Positions 19,668 to 27,343 of a stretch of 36,334 nt of DNA are shown here, piece after piece (position 1 is the first letter of the stretch; each line of letters begins with the position of its first letter). Made by a program: the position numbers and the translations under genes. Under the pieces are notes generated by a model. That model ran no database searches. It was given only the letters and a program-made list of their open reading frames with translations, and was not told where the DNA came from. This stretch comes from Granulicella sp. (GTDB lineage Bacteria; Acidobacteriota; Terriglobia; Terriglobales; Acidobacteriaceae). The DNA lies in NCBI GenBank assembly GCA_027450185.1, contig DAIDKF010000022.1, forward strand, positions 1 to 36,334, given 5' to 3'.

Positions 19668-19721
19668 ATGGAAGTACTCGCCACCACGCAGCCGATATTC
19701 GCCCCTTGGAGCCAGGCATGA
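19668..19721 (+). CDS. Possible 17-codon leader ORF before the ABC exporter
   Basis: ATG at 19668 opens MEVLATTQPIFAPWSQA, whose TGA overlaps the exporter ATG (ATGA at 19718-19721). A TACACT (19654-19659) ends eight bases before the leader ATG, so the transcript may start close to it. Translational coupling is plausible. It could also be chance. Confidence 0.3.
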   Translation: MEVLATTQPIFAPWSQA

Positions 19722-21565
19722 AGCTTGTCCTGCGTCTTCTTGGCTATATGCGACCCTATCTTCTCTTCTGGATGGTCTCCGTGCTGCTCATGGCGGTAGT
19801 CGGAGCGTTGGCCGCATTCCGCATTCTGCTGATCAAACCCATCATCGACAATGTCCTTAGTGTGGCCTCGTCTCCTGATAAGGTTCTGAATTTCGTCATC
19901 CCTCATACCCAACTTCATATCAACCTGCAGGCGCTAATTCCGCCGCACTTCCATAATGCATGGACGGTTGTTGCGGTCGCACTTGTCGCGTCGGCCATCA
20001 TCAAGAACCTCTGCGATTATCTCGGCACATTGCTGGCCAACAAGGCTGGCTTTGGCATGATCACCGATCTGCGCAACGATCTCTATGACTCTCTGCTGAA
20101 GCGCTCGACGGCCTTCTTTCAACGCCATACTTCGGGCACGCTGATCTCCACTCTCATCAATGATGTTGAACGTGTTCAGTCGGCGATGGCTACCGTGATG
20201 AGCGATTTTCTGCAACAACTCTTCACTCTCCTCTTCATGATTGGCACGGTCATCATCGTGGGAGGCCGTATGTCCTGGGTGCTCCTGATCTTCGTGCCTA
20301 TCATCGTTTTATCGACGCGCCGCGTTGGACATAGCGTTAGGAAGACCACGCGACGTGGGCAGGACAAGCTTGCCGAGATTCAGAACATCGTGCAGGAGAC
20401 CATCATGGGTAATGGCATCGTGAAGGCTTTCGGCATGGAAAACTGGGAGATGAATCGCTTCCGCAATGCCGCCGACCGGCTCCTCACCGCCAACATGCGT
20501 TCTGTTGCGGTGCAGTCCATATCGTCGCCGCTTATGGATGCGCTTGGTGCCGTTGCGATTGCGCTCCTGTTGCTGTATGGCCGCCAGTTCATTCTTCACG
20601 GCGGAACTGCTGGCGAGTTCATCACCTTCCTTATCGCTGTCATCGCCCTGTACGATCCGGTCCGCAAGATGCCGACCTACTACAACAGCTTTCAGCAGGC
20701 CGTCGGTGCCAGCGAAGAGATCTTCAAGTTCATTGACGCACAAGATGAAGTGCGCGAACGCAAAAGGGCCATCGCCCTCAAAGGTTTCGGTGGTCTTATC
20801 GAGTTCCGCGATGTCCGATTCGGCTACGAGCGCGACGGTCAATGCAAGGAGATTCTGCATGGAATCTCACTCACGGTTCACCGCGGCGAAGTCGTTGCTC
20901 TCGTGGGCCCAAGTGGTGCGGGTAAGTCCACACTCGTCAACCTGCTGCCCCGCTTCTTCGATGTCACCGGCGGAGCAATCTTTCTCGACGAGCACGAGGT
21001 TCGTGACCTGACGCTTGTGTCACTTCGAAAGCAGATTGGCAAGGTGACGCAGGAGACGGTGCTCTTTAACGACACCGTACGCAACAATATTGCATACGGG
21101 CAGCCTGATGTTCCCCTGTCGCGCATCATTACTGCTGCGCAGGCTGCGCTCGCACATGACTTCATTGAGCGGCTTCCGCAGGGCTATGACACATTGATCG
21201 GTGAACGCGGTGCGCGGCTCTCCGGCGGGGAACGGCAGCGTCTTGCGATTGCGCGTGCTCTGCTGAAGGATGCGCCCATCCTCATCCTTGATGAGGCTAC
21301 TTCCTCGCTGGATACCGAAAGCGAAGCCGCGGTGCAGGCAGCCCTCGGCAACCTCATGCAAGGCCGCACGGTGCTCGTGATTGCGCACCGGCTCTCAACG
21401 GTCCGCCGCGCCGATCGCATCGCTGTCATGGAAGATGGGCGCATCACCGAACTCGGCTCCCACGACGACCTTATCGCTCTCGGGGGGACCTACAGCCGGC
21501 TGTATCATCTGCAGTTCGGCGAGGATAATCTCGAATTGGCCGAAGCAGGCGAAGGCACTGCTTGA
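19718..21565 (+). CDS. MsbA-like ABC exporter (fused membrane and ATPase domains)
   Basis: A 615-residue half-transporter that works as a homodimer in the inner membrane. An N-terminal six-helix exporter domain (about 1-320, including FFQRHTSGTLISTLINDVER and a KAFGMENWEMNRF coupling segment) precedes a nucleotide-binding domain with Walker A GPSGAGKST, the Q-loop QETVLFNDTVRNNI, signature LSGGERQRLAIARALL, Walker B ILILDEATSSLD, and the H-loop AHRLSTVRRAD. The closest well-known type is MsbA, which flips lipid A, but multidrug exporters look the same, so substrate is unproven. ATG 19718 has GGAG upstream and begins MKLVLRLLGYMRPY; longer starts run into non-conserved sequence. Guanylate kinase follows 49 bases downstream. 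Confidence 0.93.
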   Translation: MKLVLRLLGYMRPYLLFWMVSVLLMAVVGALAAFRILLIKPIIDNVLSVASSPDKVLNFVIPHTQLHINLQALIPPHFHNAWTVVAVALVASAIIKNLCDYLGTLLANKAGFGMITDLRNDLYDSLLKRSTAFFQRHTSGTLISTLINDVERVQSAMATVMSDFLQQLFTLLFMIGTVIIVGGRMSWVLLIFVPIIVLSTRRVGHSVRKTTRRGQDKLAEIQNIVQETIMGNGIVKAFGMENWEMNRFRNAADRLLTANMRSVAVQSISSPLMDALGAVAIALLLLYGRQFILHGGTAGEFITFLIAVIALYDPVRKMPTYYNSFQQAVGASEEIFKFIDAQDEVRERKRAIALKGFGGLIEFRDVRFGYERDGQCKEILHGISLTVHRGEVVALVGPSGAGKSTLVNLLPRFFDVTGGAIFLDEHEVRDLTLVSLRKQIGKVTQETVLFNDTVRNNIAYGQPDVPLSRIITAAQAALAHDFIERLPQGYDTLIGERGARLSGGERQRLAIARALLKDAPILILDEATSSLDTESEAAVQAALGNLMQGRTVLVIAHRLSTVRRADRIAVMEDGRITELGSHDDLIALGGTYSRLYHLQFGEDNLELAEAGEGTA

Positions 21566-21614
21566 ATCGGTGGCAGCCTCGCACGAGTTACACTACAGTC
21601 AACAACAAGAGTTT

Positions 21615-22292
21615 ATGGCAGGCATTCTGTTCATCATCTCGGCGCCCAGCGGATCGGGTAAATCGACACTCGTTAGCGAGGTCCGTCGCCTTGTTTCGGG
21701 GCTGGACTTTTCTGTCTCTTACACCACGCGCAAGCCGCGCGGCTCCGAAGAAGATGGTCGCGAGTATTATTTCACAACCCGTGAGCGCTTCGAGCAGATG
21801 ATCGCCGCCGACGAGTTCCTTGAGTGGGCCGAGGTTTTCGGTAACTACTACGGGACGGCACTCTCGGCGCTCGACCTTGCTCGCGAGCACGGTACCGATT
21901 TGCTGCTCGACATTGATGTTCAGGGTGCGCTACAGGTTATGCGCACGATGCCTGAGGCAGTCTCAATTTTCATCCTTCCACCCAGCCCTGAAGTCCTTGA
22001 GCGTCGCCTGCGCAACCGCAGCCAGGCCGAAGGTGTTGCCAACGAGGCGGTCATCGATGCCAGACTCTCGGAGGCGCGGACAGAACTCCAGATGATCGAC
22101 GACTATAAGTATGCCCTGGTTAATGATGTTCTCGATCAGGCCGCCTCGGAGATGCGGGCCATCGTGCTAGTTGCACGAGGCGATGCGACTCCATCCGAGG
22201 GCGATCTGGCCGCTCAGTGCATCACTGGCGCCCGCTCGTCAAGGTTGGAATCGGCGCTGGTGAGTTTCGGAGTCGCCATCACTGGCATCTGA
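21615..22292 (+). CDS. gmk: Guanylate kinase
   Basis: A 225-residue enzyme converting GMP and ATP to GDP and ADP. The P-loop ISAPSGSGKST is at residues 8-18; the GMP-binding segment has SVSYTTRKPRGSEEDGREYYF; the lid and core carry LLLDIDVQGALQVM and IFILPPSPEVLERRLRNR. Residues after about 200 are a short non-conserved tail. The ATG at 21615 fits the usual beginning; further upstream codons overlap the exporter gene. A TACACT (21589-21594) may be a -10 for it. rpoZ follows 99 bases later, a common bacterial pairing. Confidence 0.96.
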   Translation: MAGILFIISAPSGSGKSTLVSEVRRLVSGLDFSVSYTTRKPRGSEEDGREYYFTTRERFEQMIAADEFLEWAEVFGNYYGTALSALDLAREHGTDLLLDIDVQGALQVMRTMPEAVSIFILPPSPEVLERRLRNRSQAEGVANEAVIDARLSEARTELQMIDDYKYALVNDVLDQAASEMRAIVLVARGDATPSEGDLAAQCITGARSSRLESALVSFGVAITGI

Positions 22293-22391
22293 TTTTGAGA
22301 CAGTTCTGGAAAATGCCGAGATTTCCACTCGACTCGCCGATCAGAGACAGCATTAGGCGATAAGATAAAGCATCTCCCTGGAGGTTCGTCG

Positions 22392-22592
22392 ATGCCTGAC
22401 AAAGAACCGCTCCAAAATAAATATAGCCTTGTGAAGGGTGCGGCACGCCGTGCTCGTCAACTGCAATCCGGCGCGCCATCACTTGGAGTTTCCAATTCCA
22501 TCAAGGCCTGCCGCGTAGCGCAGGATGAGATCCGTGTGGGCAAAGTCACGTACACGGTGCTAGCCAAACCGCTTCCGCCGGCATCGTTCTAG
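22392..22592 (+). CDS. rpoZ: DNA-directed RNA polymerase omega subunit
   Basis: A 66-residue protein that stabilises the beta-prime subunit in RNA polymerase. NKYSLVKGAARRARQLQSG followed by SIKACRVAQDEIRVGKV is the omega fold's helical core in the form I recall from acidobacteria. The position after gmk supports the call. GGAGG (22380-22384) lies seven bases before the ATG. The stop is two bases before the uracil-DNA glycosylase ATG. Confidence 0.88.
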   Translation: MPDKEPLQNKYSLVKGAARRARQLQSGAPSLGVSNSIKACRVAQDEIRVGKVTYTVLAKPLPPASF

Positions 22593-22594
22593 AG

Positions 22595-23494
22595 ATGAGT
22601 CTGATTGCCCCTGAGCAACAACTCCGCGCATATGTCGATTATCTGCGCGACATGGGGGTTTATGATCTCTATCGCCGCGACGACCCAACCCTCCTCGTAT
22701 CAGATTTGCTGCGAGACAAGCTCGTTGCCGCAACACAATCACAAGTCCCAGCGGCCCAGGCTTCACCTCGCAATTCGGCCGTGCAACCAGCGCTCACCGC
22801 TCTTAACATCTCTGCCCCCGTCCGCCCCACGGGAGCCGAGCTCACTTCCCCCATGTCGAAGCCGCCTTCCTTTGATCTCCTCGCGCCGCTATCCGCACAG
22901 ACCGTTCCGGCGCCCAACCGCATAGCAGCCCTCGAGGCCGTGCGAGCCGAGATTGGCGACTGCAGCCGTTGTCCACTTGCCTATGCTGGCCGTCACAAGA
23001 TCGTGTTCGGCGACGGCGATCCCAGTGCGCGACTCATGTTTGTTGGTGAAGGTCCGGGTGCGGATGAAGATGCCAGCGGCCTGCCCTTTGTCGGCAAAGC
23101 GGGCCAACTGTTGAACAACATGATCGCGGCGATGGGTCTAAGGCGGGACGAGGTCTACATCGCCAATATTGTGAAGTGCCGCCCGCCGGGCAATCGTGTG
23201 CCTGAGTTTGTCGAGGCCACCACCTGCTCGCAGTTCCTTCTCCGTCAGATAGACATCGTGCGCCCTGAGGTCATCGTCGCCCTGGGGGCCACCGCGGCAA
23301 CGTATCTCCTTGGCGTCAAACAGTCGCTCGCGTCCTTGCGCGGTCGGTGGCACTCGGTACGTGGAGCCAAAGTAGCAGTCACCTATCATCCTGCCTTTCT
23401 GCTTCGAGATCCTCGCCAAAAAGGAGAAGCGTGGAAGGACCTACAGCGTGTGATGGCCGAAATGGGTCTGGCACCCCCGAAGCGCCTCTCCTGA
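22595..23494 (+). CDS. Family 4 uracil-DNA glycosylase with N-terminal extension
   Basis: An iron-sulfur uracil-DNA glycosylase that starts base-excision repair of deaminated cytosine. The catalytic part begins near residue 115. The four [4Fe-4S] ligands are Cys123, Cys126, Cys195 and Cys211, with spacing 3, 69 and 16 as in thermophile UDGa. Uracil-binding GEGPGADEDASGLPFVGKAG (151-170) and the TYHPAFLLR motif (264-271) are intact. About 115 residues precede the core: a short helix-rich start (RAYVDYLRDMGVYDLYRRD) and a Pro/Ser/Ala linker, making it 299 residues against about 200 in the minimal family. SPO1-polymerase-like annotations refer to this same family. Confidence 0.94.
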   Translation: MSLIAPEQQLRAYVDYLRDMGVYDLYRRDDPTLLVSDLLRDKLVAATQSQVPAAQASPRNSAVQPALTALNISAPVRPTGAELTSPMSKPPSFDLLAPLSAQTVPAPNRIAALEAVRAEIGDCSRCPLAYAGRHKIVFGDGDPSARLMFVGEGPGADEDASGLPFVGKAGQLLNNMIAAMGLRRDEVYIANIVKCRPPGNRVPEFVEATTCSQFLLRQIDIVRPEVIVALGATAATYLLGVKQSLASLRGRWHSVRGAKVAVTYHPAFLLRDPRQKGEAWKDLQRVMAEMGLAPPKRLS

Positions 23495-23542
23495 GATGTT
23501 CCGCCAAGAGTCCTCCTCTCGAACTGGCTGATAACTTCCTGC

Positions 23543-23572
23543 TTGGTGCCGACGCCCGTCACCTGCTAAACT
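23543..23572 (+). promoter_or_regulatory. Possible tRNA-Ala promoter
   Basis: TTGGTG (23543-23548), an 18-base spacer and TAAACT (23567-23572) lie about 58 bases before the tRNA. Spacing is acceptable and the -35 is moderate. Nothing else is seen between 23495 and 23629. Confidence 0.4.
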
Positions 23573-23629
23573 ACAGGACGTGGCAGAACTTGAGCGCATG
23601 AATCGCTGTGTAGCTCGAATCTGTGGTGT

Positions 23630-23705
23630 GGGGCTGTAGCTCAGCTGGGAGAGCGCCTCGTTCGCAACGAGGAGGTCAGCGGTTCGATCCCGCTCAGCTC
23701 CACCA
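23630..23705 (+). tRNA. tRNA-Ala (anticodon CGC)
   Basis: A complete 76-base cloverleaf with encoded CCA. Acceptor GGGGCTG pairs with CAGCTCC and includes the G3-U70 wobble that marks alanine tRNAs. The D arm is GCTC-AGCTGGGA-GAGC, the anticodon stem CCTCG/CGAGG encloses loop TTCGCAA (anticodon CGC, reading GCG), and the T arm has AGCGG-TTCGATC-CCGCT. Confidence 0.97.
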
Positions 23706-23783
23706 AGACTCATAGCGCGTGTGCTTCCTGCATGGCATGAGACCCACGCTCGGTATAGTCTTGTTCTTCATCAAGAAGTTATA

Positions 23784-23842
23784 AGGGTGATGGAGTTCAC
23801 CCTAACCGCCATAGTCACTTTGGGCTACGGATGATGACTCCT
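23784..23842 (+). promoter_or_regulatory. Fluoride riboswitch aptamer (crcB motif)
   Basis: The aptamer reads AAGGGTGATGGAGTTCACCC (23783-23802), then TAACCG, a variable stem, and TGATGACTCC (23832-23841). These match the crcB motif consensus. Stem GGGTGA/TCACCC encloses the loop GGAGT (23792-23796), which forms the conserved pseudoknot with ACTCC (23837-23841). CCG (23806-23808) and CGG (23828-23830) close the second stem. Fluoride binding should stabilise the pseudoknot. A -10-like TATAGT is at 23754-23759. The downstream crcB gene agrees. Confidence 0.92.
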
Positions 23843-23870
23843 CGCAGGGATCGCCTGTTGAGGAGTTCTC
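23837..23870 (+). terminator. Switchable terminator of the fluoride riboswitch
   Basis: ACTCCTC (23837-23843) can pair perfectly with GAGGAGT (23860-23866), with inner CAGG/CCTG pairing (23845-23848 with 23854-23857), followed by a pyrimidine-rich TCTCTCGTCTT. The left strand contains the 3' half of the aptamer pseudoknot, so the two structures exclude each other. Without fluoride the terminator would form; with fluoride transcription would continue. This is the known logic of fluoride ON-switches, and its use here is inferred. Confidence 0.75.
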
Positions 23871-23938
23871 TCGTCTTGGCAATCTCTGCGAAAATTGAAT
23901 TCGTATCGGCAACCACTTGCTGTGGTGAGGGAGTTTCG

Positions 23939-24089
23939 CATGAAGACTGCAATCCACCAGACATTCCTCGTCGATCACAAGCGTACCTACCCGCCAACTC
24001 ACTCACTCTCCAACCATCCTGCTCACGCCCTGCTTGTCGGTGAGGTGCCAGCTATAGTTGACATGAATGTGCGCGCGAGGGAGGTCTGA
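23939..24089 (+). CDS. Small hypothetical ORF between riboswitch and crcB
   Basis: A 49-codon frame with a GAGGGAG site seven bases before its ATG and a stop (TGA) two bases before the crcB start. Its product, beginning MKTAIHQTFLVDHKRTYPP, has several His and Pro and no membrane segment. I do not recognise it. It may be a real fluoride-induced small protein or a leader that couples translation to crcB. Confidence 0.4.
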
Positions 24090-24091
24090 GC

Positions 24092-24469
24092 TTGCGACGA
24101 TATCTGCTTATTGCGATTGGCGGAGCGGTCGGTGCGATGTTCCGTTACTTTGTTGGCGTAGTTGCGACCGAGCGTTTTGGTACCCGTTTCCCGGTCGGGA
24201 CGTTCTCAATTAATGTAAGCGCCTGCTTTATGATCGGATTCATTCTTGAATATCTCACTCGCCACGCTAATGTGAATCCGGCCTGGAGATATGCGTTTGC
24301 AATCGGCTTTCTTGGTGCCTATTCGACTTTTTCGAGCTTCGAGTGGGAGACGTGGTCGGAGTTGACCCGTGGCGCATACTGGATTGGAATTCTCTATGTC
24401 GCAGCGAGTTTGATCGTGGGCCTGGTTGCCGTTGGGCTCGGATCAGCCACGGCGCGGTCACTCACGTAA
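24092..24469 (+). CDS. crcB: Fluoride ion channel CrcB/Fluc
   Basis: A 125-residue, four-helix fluoride channel that acts as an antiparallel dual-topology dimer in the inner membrane and lets F- escape down its gradient. Family features are GGAVGAMFRYFVG at the N terminus, FPVGTFSINVSACFMIGF with the pore asparagine, and GFLGAYSTFSSFEWE, equivalent to the phenylalanine-box GLTTFSTF motif. Only one copy is seen, so a homodimer is expected. The start is TTG at 24092, supported by GAGGGAGG (24077-24084) seven bases before. No ATG fits. The upstream fluoride riboswitch gives independent support. Confidence 0.95.
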   Translation: MRRYLLIAIGGAVGAMFRYFVGVVATERFGTRFPVGTFSINVSACFMIGFILEYLTRHANVNPAWRYAFAIGFLGAYSTFSSFEWETWSELTRGAYWIGILYVAASLIVGLVAVGLGSATARSLT

Positions 24470-24532
24470 ACCTCGTGCCGCGCCGCACGAAGCGCCACTA
24501 TAGACACGCAGCAGAGCTATCGCGGAGGAAGA

Positions 24533-25264
24533 ATGCAGAATCTAGAAGAGGCTGTCAAAGTATCCATCTATGTGGCGGATGGAGAGACCTACCGTGGCAT
24601 CGCCAGGGACTCCGCCTTGCTCGACTTCCTGTTTTATCGCGGTGTCGCGGGAGCGACTGTCTTCAAGGGTATTGCAGGTTTCGGAGCTGATCGCCACCTG
24701 CATACGGCCTCTCTGGTAGAGGTGTCAGATCGTCTCCCCATAAAGATTGAGTTTGTGGACACTTCATCAAAGGTGGAAGAGATACTGCCGAAACTGAAGG
24801 AGATCTGTGGTCCGGGCATGATCGAGGTACAGAAAACTACGATTGTAAAGGTACCCGGCAGTACGACCGGTGATGCTCAACCGGCAGCCTTTCACCATAA
24901 GGTGGAAGGTAAGGCAAAGCTGCTGCGCATCTACATTGACGAAAAGGATAGTTGGCACTCCAAGTCTTTACATGAGGCTCTCGTGGAAGCCCTTAGGGCA
25001 AACGACATCGCGGGGGTCACCGTCTACAAGGCTATTCTCGGTTATGGTTCGGGTAAGCAGATTCGTCAAAGCCATGTATTTTCCCAAGGCGCCTCCGTGA
25101 TACTCACGGTCATTGACGTGGAGGAAAAGATCCGCAACTTTATGCCGATTCTCGACAAGATGATGCCCAATGGATTGGTCGTGATCTCAGACGTTGATGT
25201 GATTACCTACCGCGATGGAGGCTCCCTGCAGAGTGCGCTGAGCATGGAGAATCTCAATGCGTAA
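24533..25264 (+). CDS. Tandem DUF190 protein (two PII-like domains)
   Basis: A 243-residue cytoplasmic protein containing two DUF190 domains, at about residues 5-105 and 127-230. Each has the pattern of a beta strand with VSIYV or LLRIYI, a DxxxxxGxxL region, then GVAGATVFKGIAGFGADRHL or IAGVTVYKAILGYGSGKQIR, the (I/L)PI-type edge strand, and an SDVDVI or similar end. DUF190 proteins share the ferredoxin-like fold of PII signalling proteins; their ligand is unknown. A single domain per protein is usual, so the fusion is uncommon. GGAGGAAG precedes the ATG. It overlaps the next DUF190 gene by eight bases. Confidence 0.9.
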   Translation: MQNLEEAVKVSIYVADGETYRGIARDSALLDFLFYRGVAGATVFKGIAGFGADRHLHTASLVEVSDRLPIKIEFVDTSSKVEEILPKLKEICGPGMIEVQKTTIVKVPGSTTGDAQPAAFHHKVEGKAKLLRIYIDEKDSWHSKSLHEALVEALRANDIAGVTVYKAILGYGSGKQIRQSHVFSQGASVILTVIDVEEKIRNFMPILDKMMPNGLVVISDVDVITYRDGGSLQSALSMENLNA

Positions 25265-25619
25265 GGAAGCGTTCGAGGCCAAGATGCTGCGGGTTCACTG
25301 TAGCCAAAAAGACAAGTGGAAAGGCAAACCGCTTTACGAGGCCATTGTCTCGCTGTGCATGGATCTAGGTATCGCGGGTGCGACGGTGTACCAGGGGCTG
25401 GAGGGCTTTGGTGTTAGTGCTCACATCCACCATGCGAGTTTATGGCCAAGCTCGAATGACCCTCCCATTGTGGTTAGTATCATCGATCGTGAAGAACAGG
25501 TTGCACAACTGTTGCCGCGTCTCGACGAGATGATTTCATTTGGAATGATTGCAATTTCGGATGTCGAAGTGGTTCGCTATACAAACACGATCGCAGCATC
25601 ATTGGACCAGGCAGACTAA
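25257..25619 (+). CDS. DUF190 protein (single PII-like domain)
   Basis: A 120-residue single-domain DUF190 protein: MLRVHCSQKDKWKGKPLYEA followed by LGIAGATVYQGLEGFGVSAH, then the IVVSIIDREEQVAQLLPRLD helix and the ISDVEVVRY end. The start ATG at 25257 lies inside the last codons of the tandem protein, so translation is coupled and the proteins are probably made in fixed ratio. Three DUF190 domains in all could assemble as a PII-like trimer or hexamer. Its place behind crcB and the fluoride riboswitch suggests a role in fluoride response, which is inference. Confidence 0.9.
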   Translation: MRKEAFEAKMLRVHCSQKDKWKGKPLYEAIVSLCMDLGIAGATVYQGLEGFGVSAHIHHASLWPSSNDPPIVVSIIDREEQVAQLLPRLDEMISFGMIAISDVEVVRYTNTIAASLDQAD

Positions 25620-25710
25620 CTTAAAGGTTGGGCTATCAAGCTTGACCTTGCCAGGGGCCAAGCCGGGAAGCTAACTTCAATGCAGAAATAATGCGCGTGA
25701 TGAGGAGATT

Positions 25711-27012
25711 TTGAAGACAATTACGATAACGAATATCCGCGTCATCGATCTGCGCTTCCCGACCTCGCGTGAGGCAATCGGTTCCGATGCGATCAATAAG
25801 GATCCGGACTATTCAGCCGCCTACTGCATTCTCGAAACGGATAGCGATCTCGAGGGTCATGGACTTACTTTTACACTCGGTCGTGGTACAGAGCTTTGTG
25901 TCAGCGCCATTCAATATCTTTCAAAGTTCCTACTGCACCGTACCCTTGACTCTCTTACTTCGGACCTCAATGCGCTGTACCTTCAGCTTAGCGGAGATAC
26001 GCAATTTCGTTGGCTGGGTCCTGCGAAGGGCATCATCCATCTGGCGTGCGGCGCTCTCCTAAACGCAGTCTGGGATTTATACGCCAAGGCTGAAGACAAA
26101 CCGGTATGGCGATTGCTTGCAGACATGGCTCCCGAGCAGGTAATTGCTGCGATCGATTTTCGCTATATTGCCGACGCACTGTCGCCGTCCGAAGCGCTCG
26201 AAATCCTTCGCAATGGCAAGCATCGCCAGGCAGACCGATTGGCAAAACTTGAGGCGCAGGGCTATCCAGCCTATACAACCTCGGCTGGCTGGTTCGGCTT
26301 TAGCGACGAGAAGATTCGGCGACTATGTCGTGAGGGCATTGCGGCCGGTTGGAGCCACTTCAAGTTGAAGGTAGGCGGCGATGCCAGCGACGACCTTCGG
26401 CGCGGACGGCTAATGCGTGAAGAGATTGGCTGGGACCGCCACCTGATGGTGGACGCGAACCAGAAATGGGGAGTCGAAGAGGCGATCCAGCGCACACTAC
26501 AACTCGGCGAATTGAAGCCCTGGTGGATGGAAGAGCCTACCAGCCCGGATGACATTCTGGGCCACGCCCGCATACGCCGCGAGACCGTTCCAACCCGCAT
26601 TGCGACTGGCGAGCATTGTCATAACAGCGTTATGTTCAAGCAGTTGTTTCAGGCTGGAGCCATCGATGTTTGTCAGATTGATAGCTGCCGCGTTGCGGGG
26701 ATCAATGAGAACCTGGCCATTCTTCTTATGGCGGCGAAGTTTGGTGTGCCTGTTTGTCCTCACGCTGGCGGCGTTGGGCTATGTGAGTATGTCCAGCACC
26801 TATCGATCTTCGATTATCTAAGCGTCGCCTGCTCGTTGGACGATCGAGTGATCGAGTATGTCGACCACCTCCACGAACACTTTCGGTATCCGGTTCATAT
26901 CTCCAGAGGTCATTACATGGTCCCTGACCAGCCAGGCTACAGTGGCGAGATTTTTCCCGAGTCGCTGGAACGGTTTGAGTATCCAACCGGAGAGATATGG
27001 AAAGGCGCATAA
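25711..27012 (+). CDS. fucD: L-fuconate dehydratase, enolase superfamily
   Basis: A 433-residue enzyme that dehydrates L-fuconate to 2-keto-3-deoxy-L-fuconate in non-phosphorylative fucose breakdown. Near-full-length similarity to FucD is seen from the first residues (TNIRVIDLRFPTSREA, DPDYSAAYCILETD). The catalytic set is complete: Lys218 and Lys220 in HFKLKVGGD, metal ligands Asp248 (VDANQKW), Glu274 (WWMEEPTSPDD), Glu301 (ATGEHCHN), and His351 (CPHAGGVGLCEYVQHLSIFD). The motif numbering agrees with my memory of the Xanthomonas enzyme. The start is TTG at 25711 with GAGGAG very close before it. No other fucose genes are adjacent, so its placement after crcB and DUF190 genes is odd. Confidence 0.92.
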   Translation: MKTITITNIRVIDLRFPTSREAIGSDAINKDPDYSAAYCILETDSDLEGHGLTFTLGRGTELCVSAIQYLSKFLLHRTLDSLTSDLNALYLQLSGDTQFRWLGPAKGIIHLACGALLNAVWDLYAKAEDKPVWRLLADMAPEQVIAAIDFRYIADALSPSEALEILRNGKHRQADRLAKLEAQGYPAYTTSAGWFGFSDEKIRRLCREGIAAGWSHFKLKVGGDASDDLRRGRLMREEIGWDRHLMVDANQKWGVEEAIQRTLQLGELKPWWMEEPTSPDDILGHARIRRETVPTRIATGEHCHNSVMFKQLFQAGAIDVCQIDSCRVAGINENLAILLMAAKFGVPVCPHAGGVGLCEYVQHLSIFDYLSVACSLDDRVIEYVDHLHEHFRYPVHISRGHYMVPDQPGYSGEIFPESLERFEYPTGEIWKGA

Positions 27013-27343
27013 GCTGGAATCCACTTTACCCAGATTGAGAAAGCATGGGGAGATGGTAGGAAGTAAGTTGCTGGAACCTCAAGAAGAAGGGGTTGGTGGC
27101 CATACTGCCATCAAATCATCAACTCCAAAGAGCAGAGTTCAAATCGTCTGACTGGCTCCATTTCGTGCTCTTATGCACAAAATTTGCTCTTCCATGGATG
27201 TATGAACCTGATTTGGTTCACGTTATCCACTGAATTCATGAAATCCACACGTAAAGGCCTTGATTGGTGAGTGTTCGCGAAGCATACTCGCTGCTAGGAG
27301 CATGCCGCATAGGGTGGCAGCTATCGAAGTCGAACACCAAGAG
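27013..27343. other. Intergenic region without a gene
   Basis: I see no gene here; GC is lower than in the flanking genes. A small inverted repeat GAACC-TGATTT-GGTTC lies near 27205-27220. TTGATT (27260-27265), a 17-base spacer and CATACT (27283-27288) could be the promoter of the HTH/TPR gene. Confidence 0.45.

Noticed and set aside
25711..27012. True glycolytic enolase under fluoride control
   Set aside because: The sequence follows L-fuconate dehydratase across its length, with the KxK and His351 arrangement of the mandelate racemase subgroup, not enolase.
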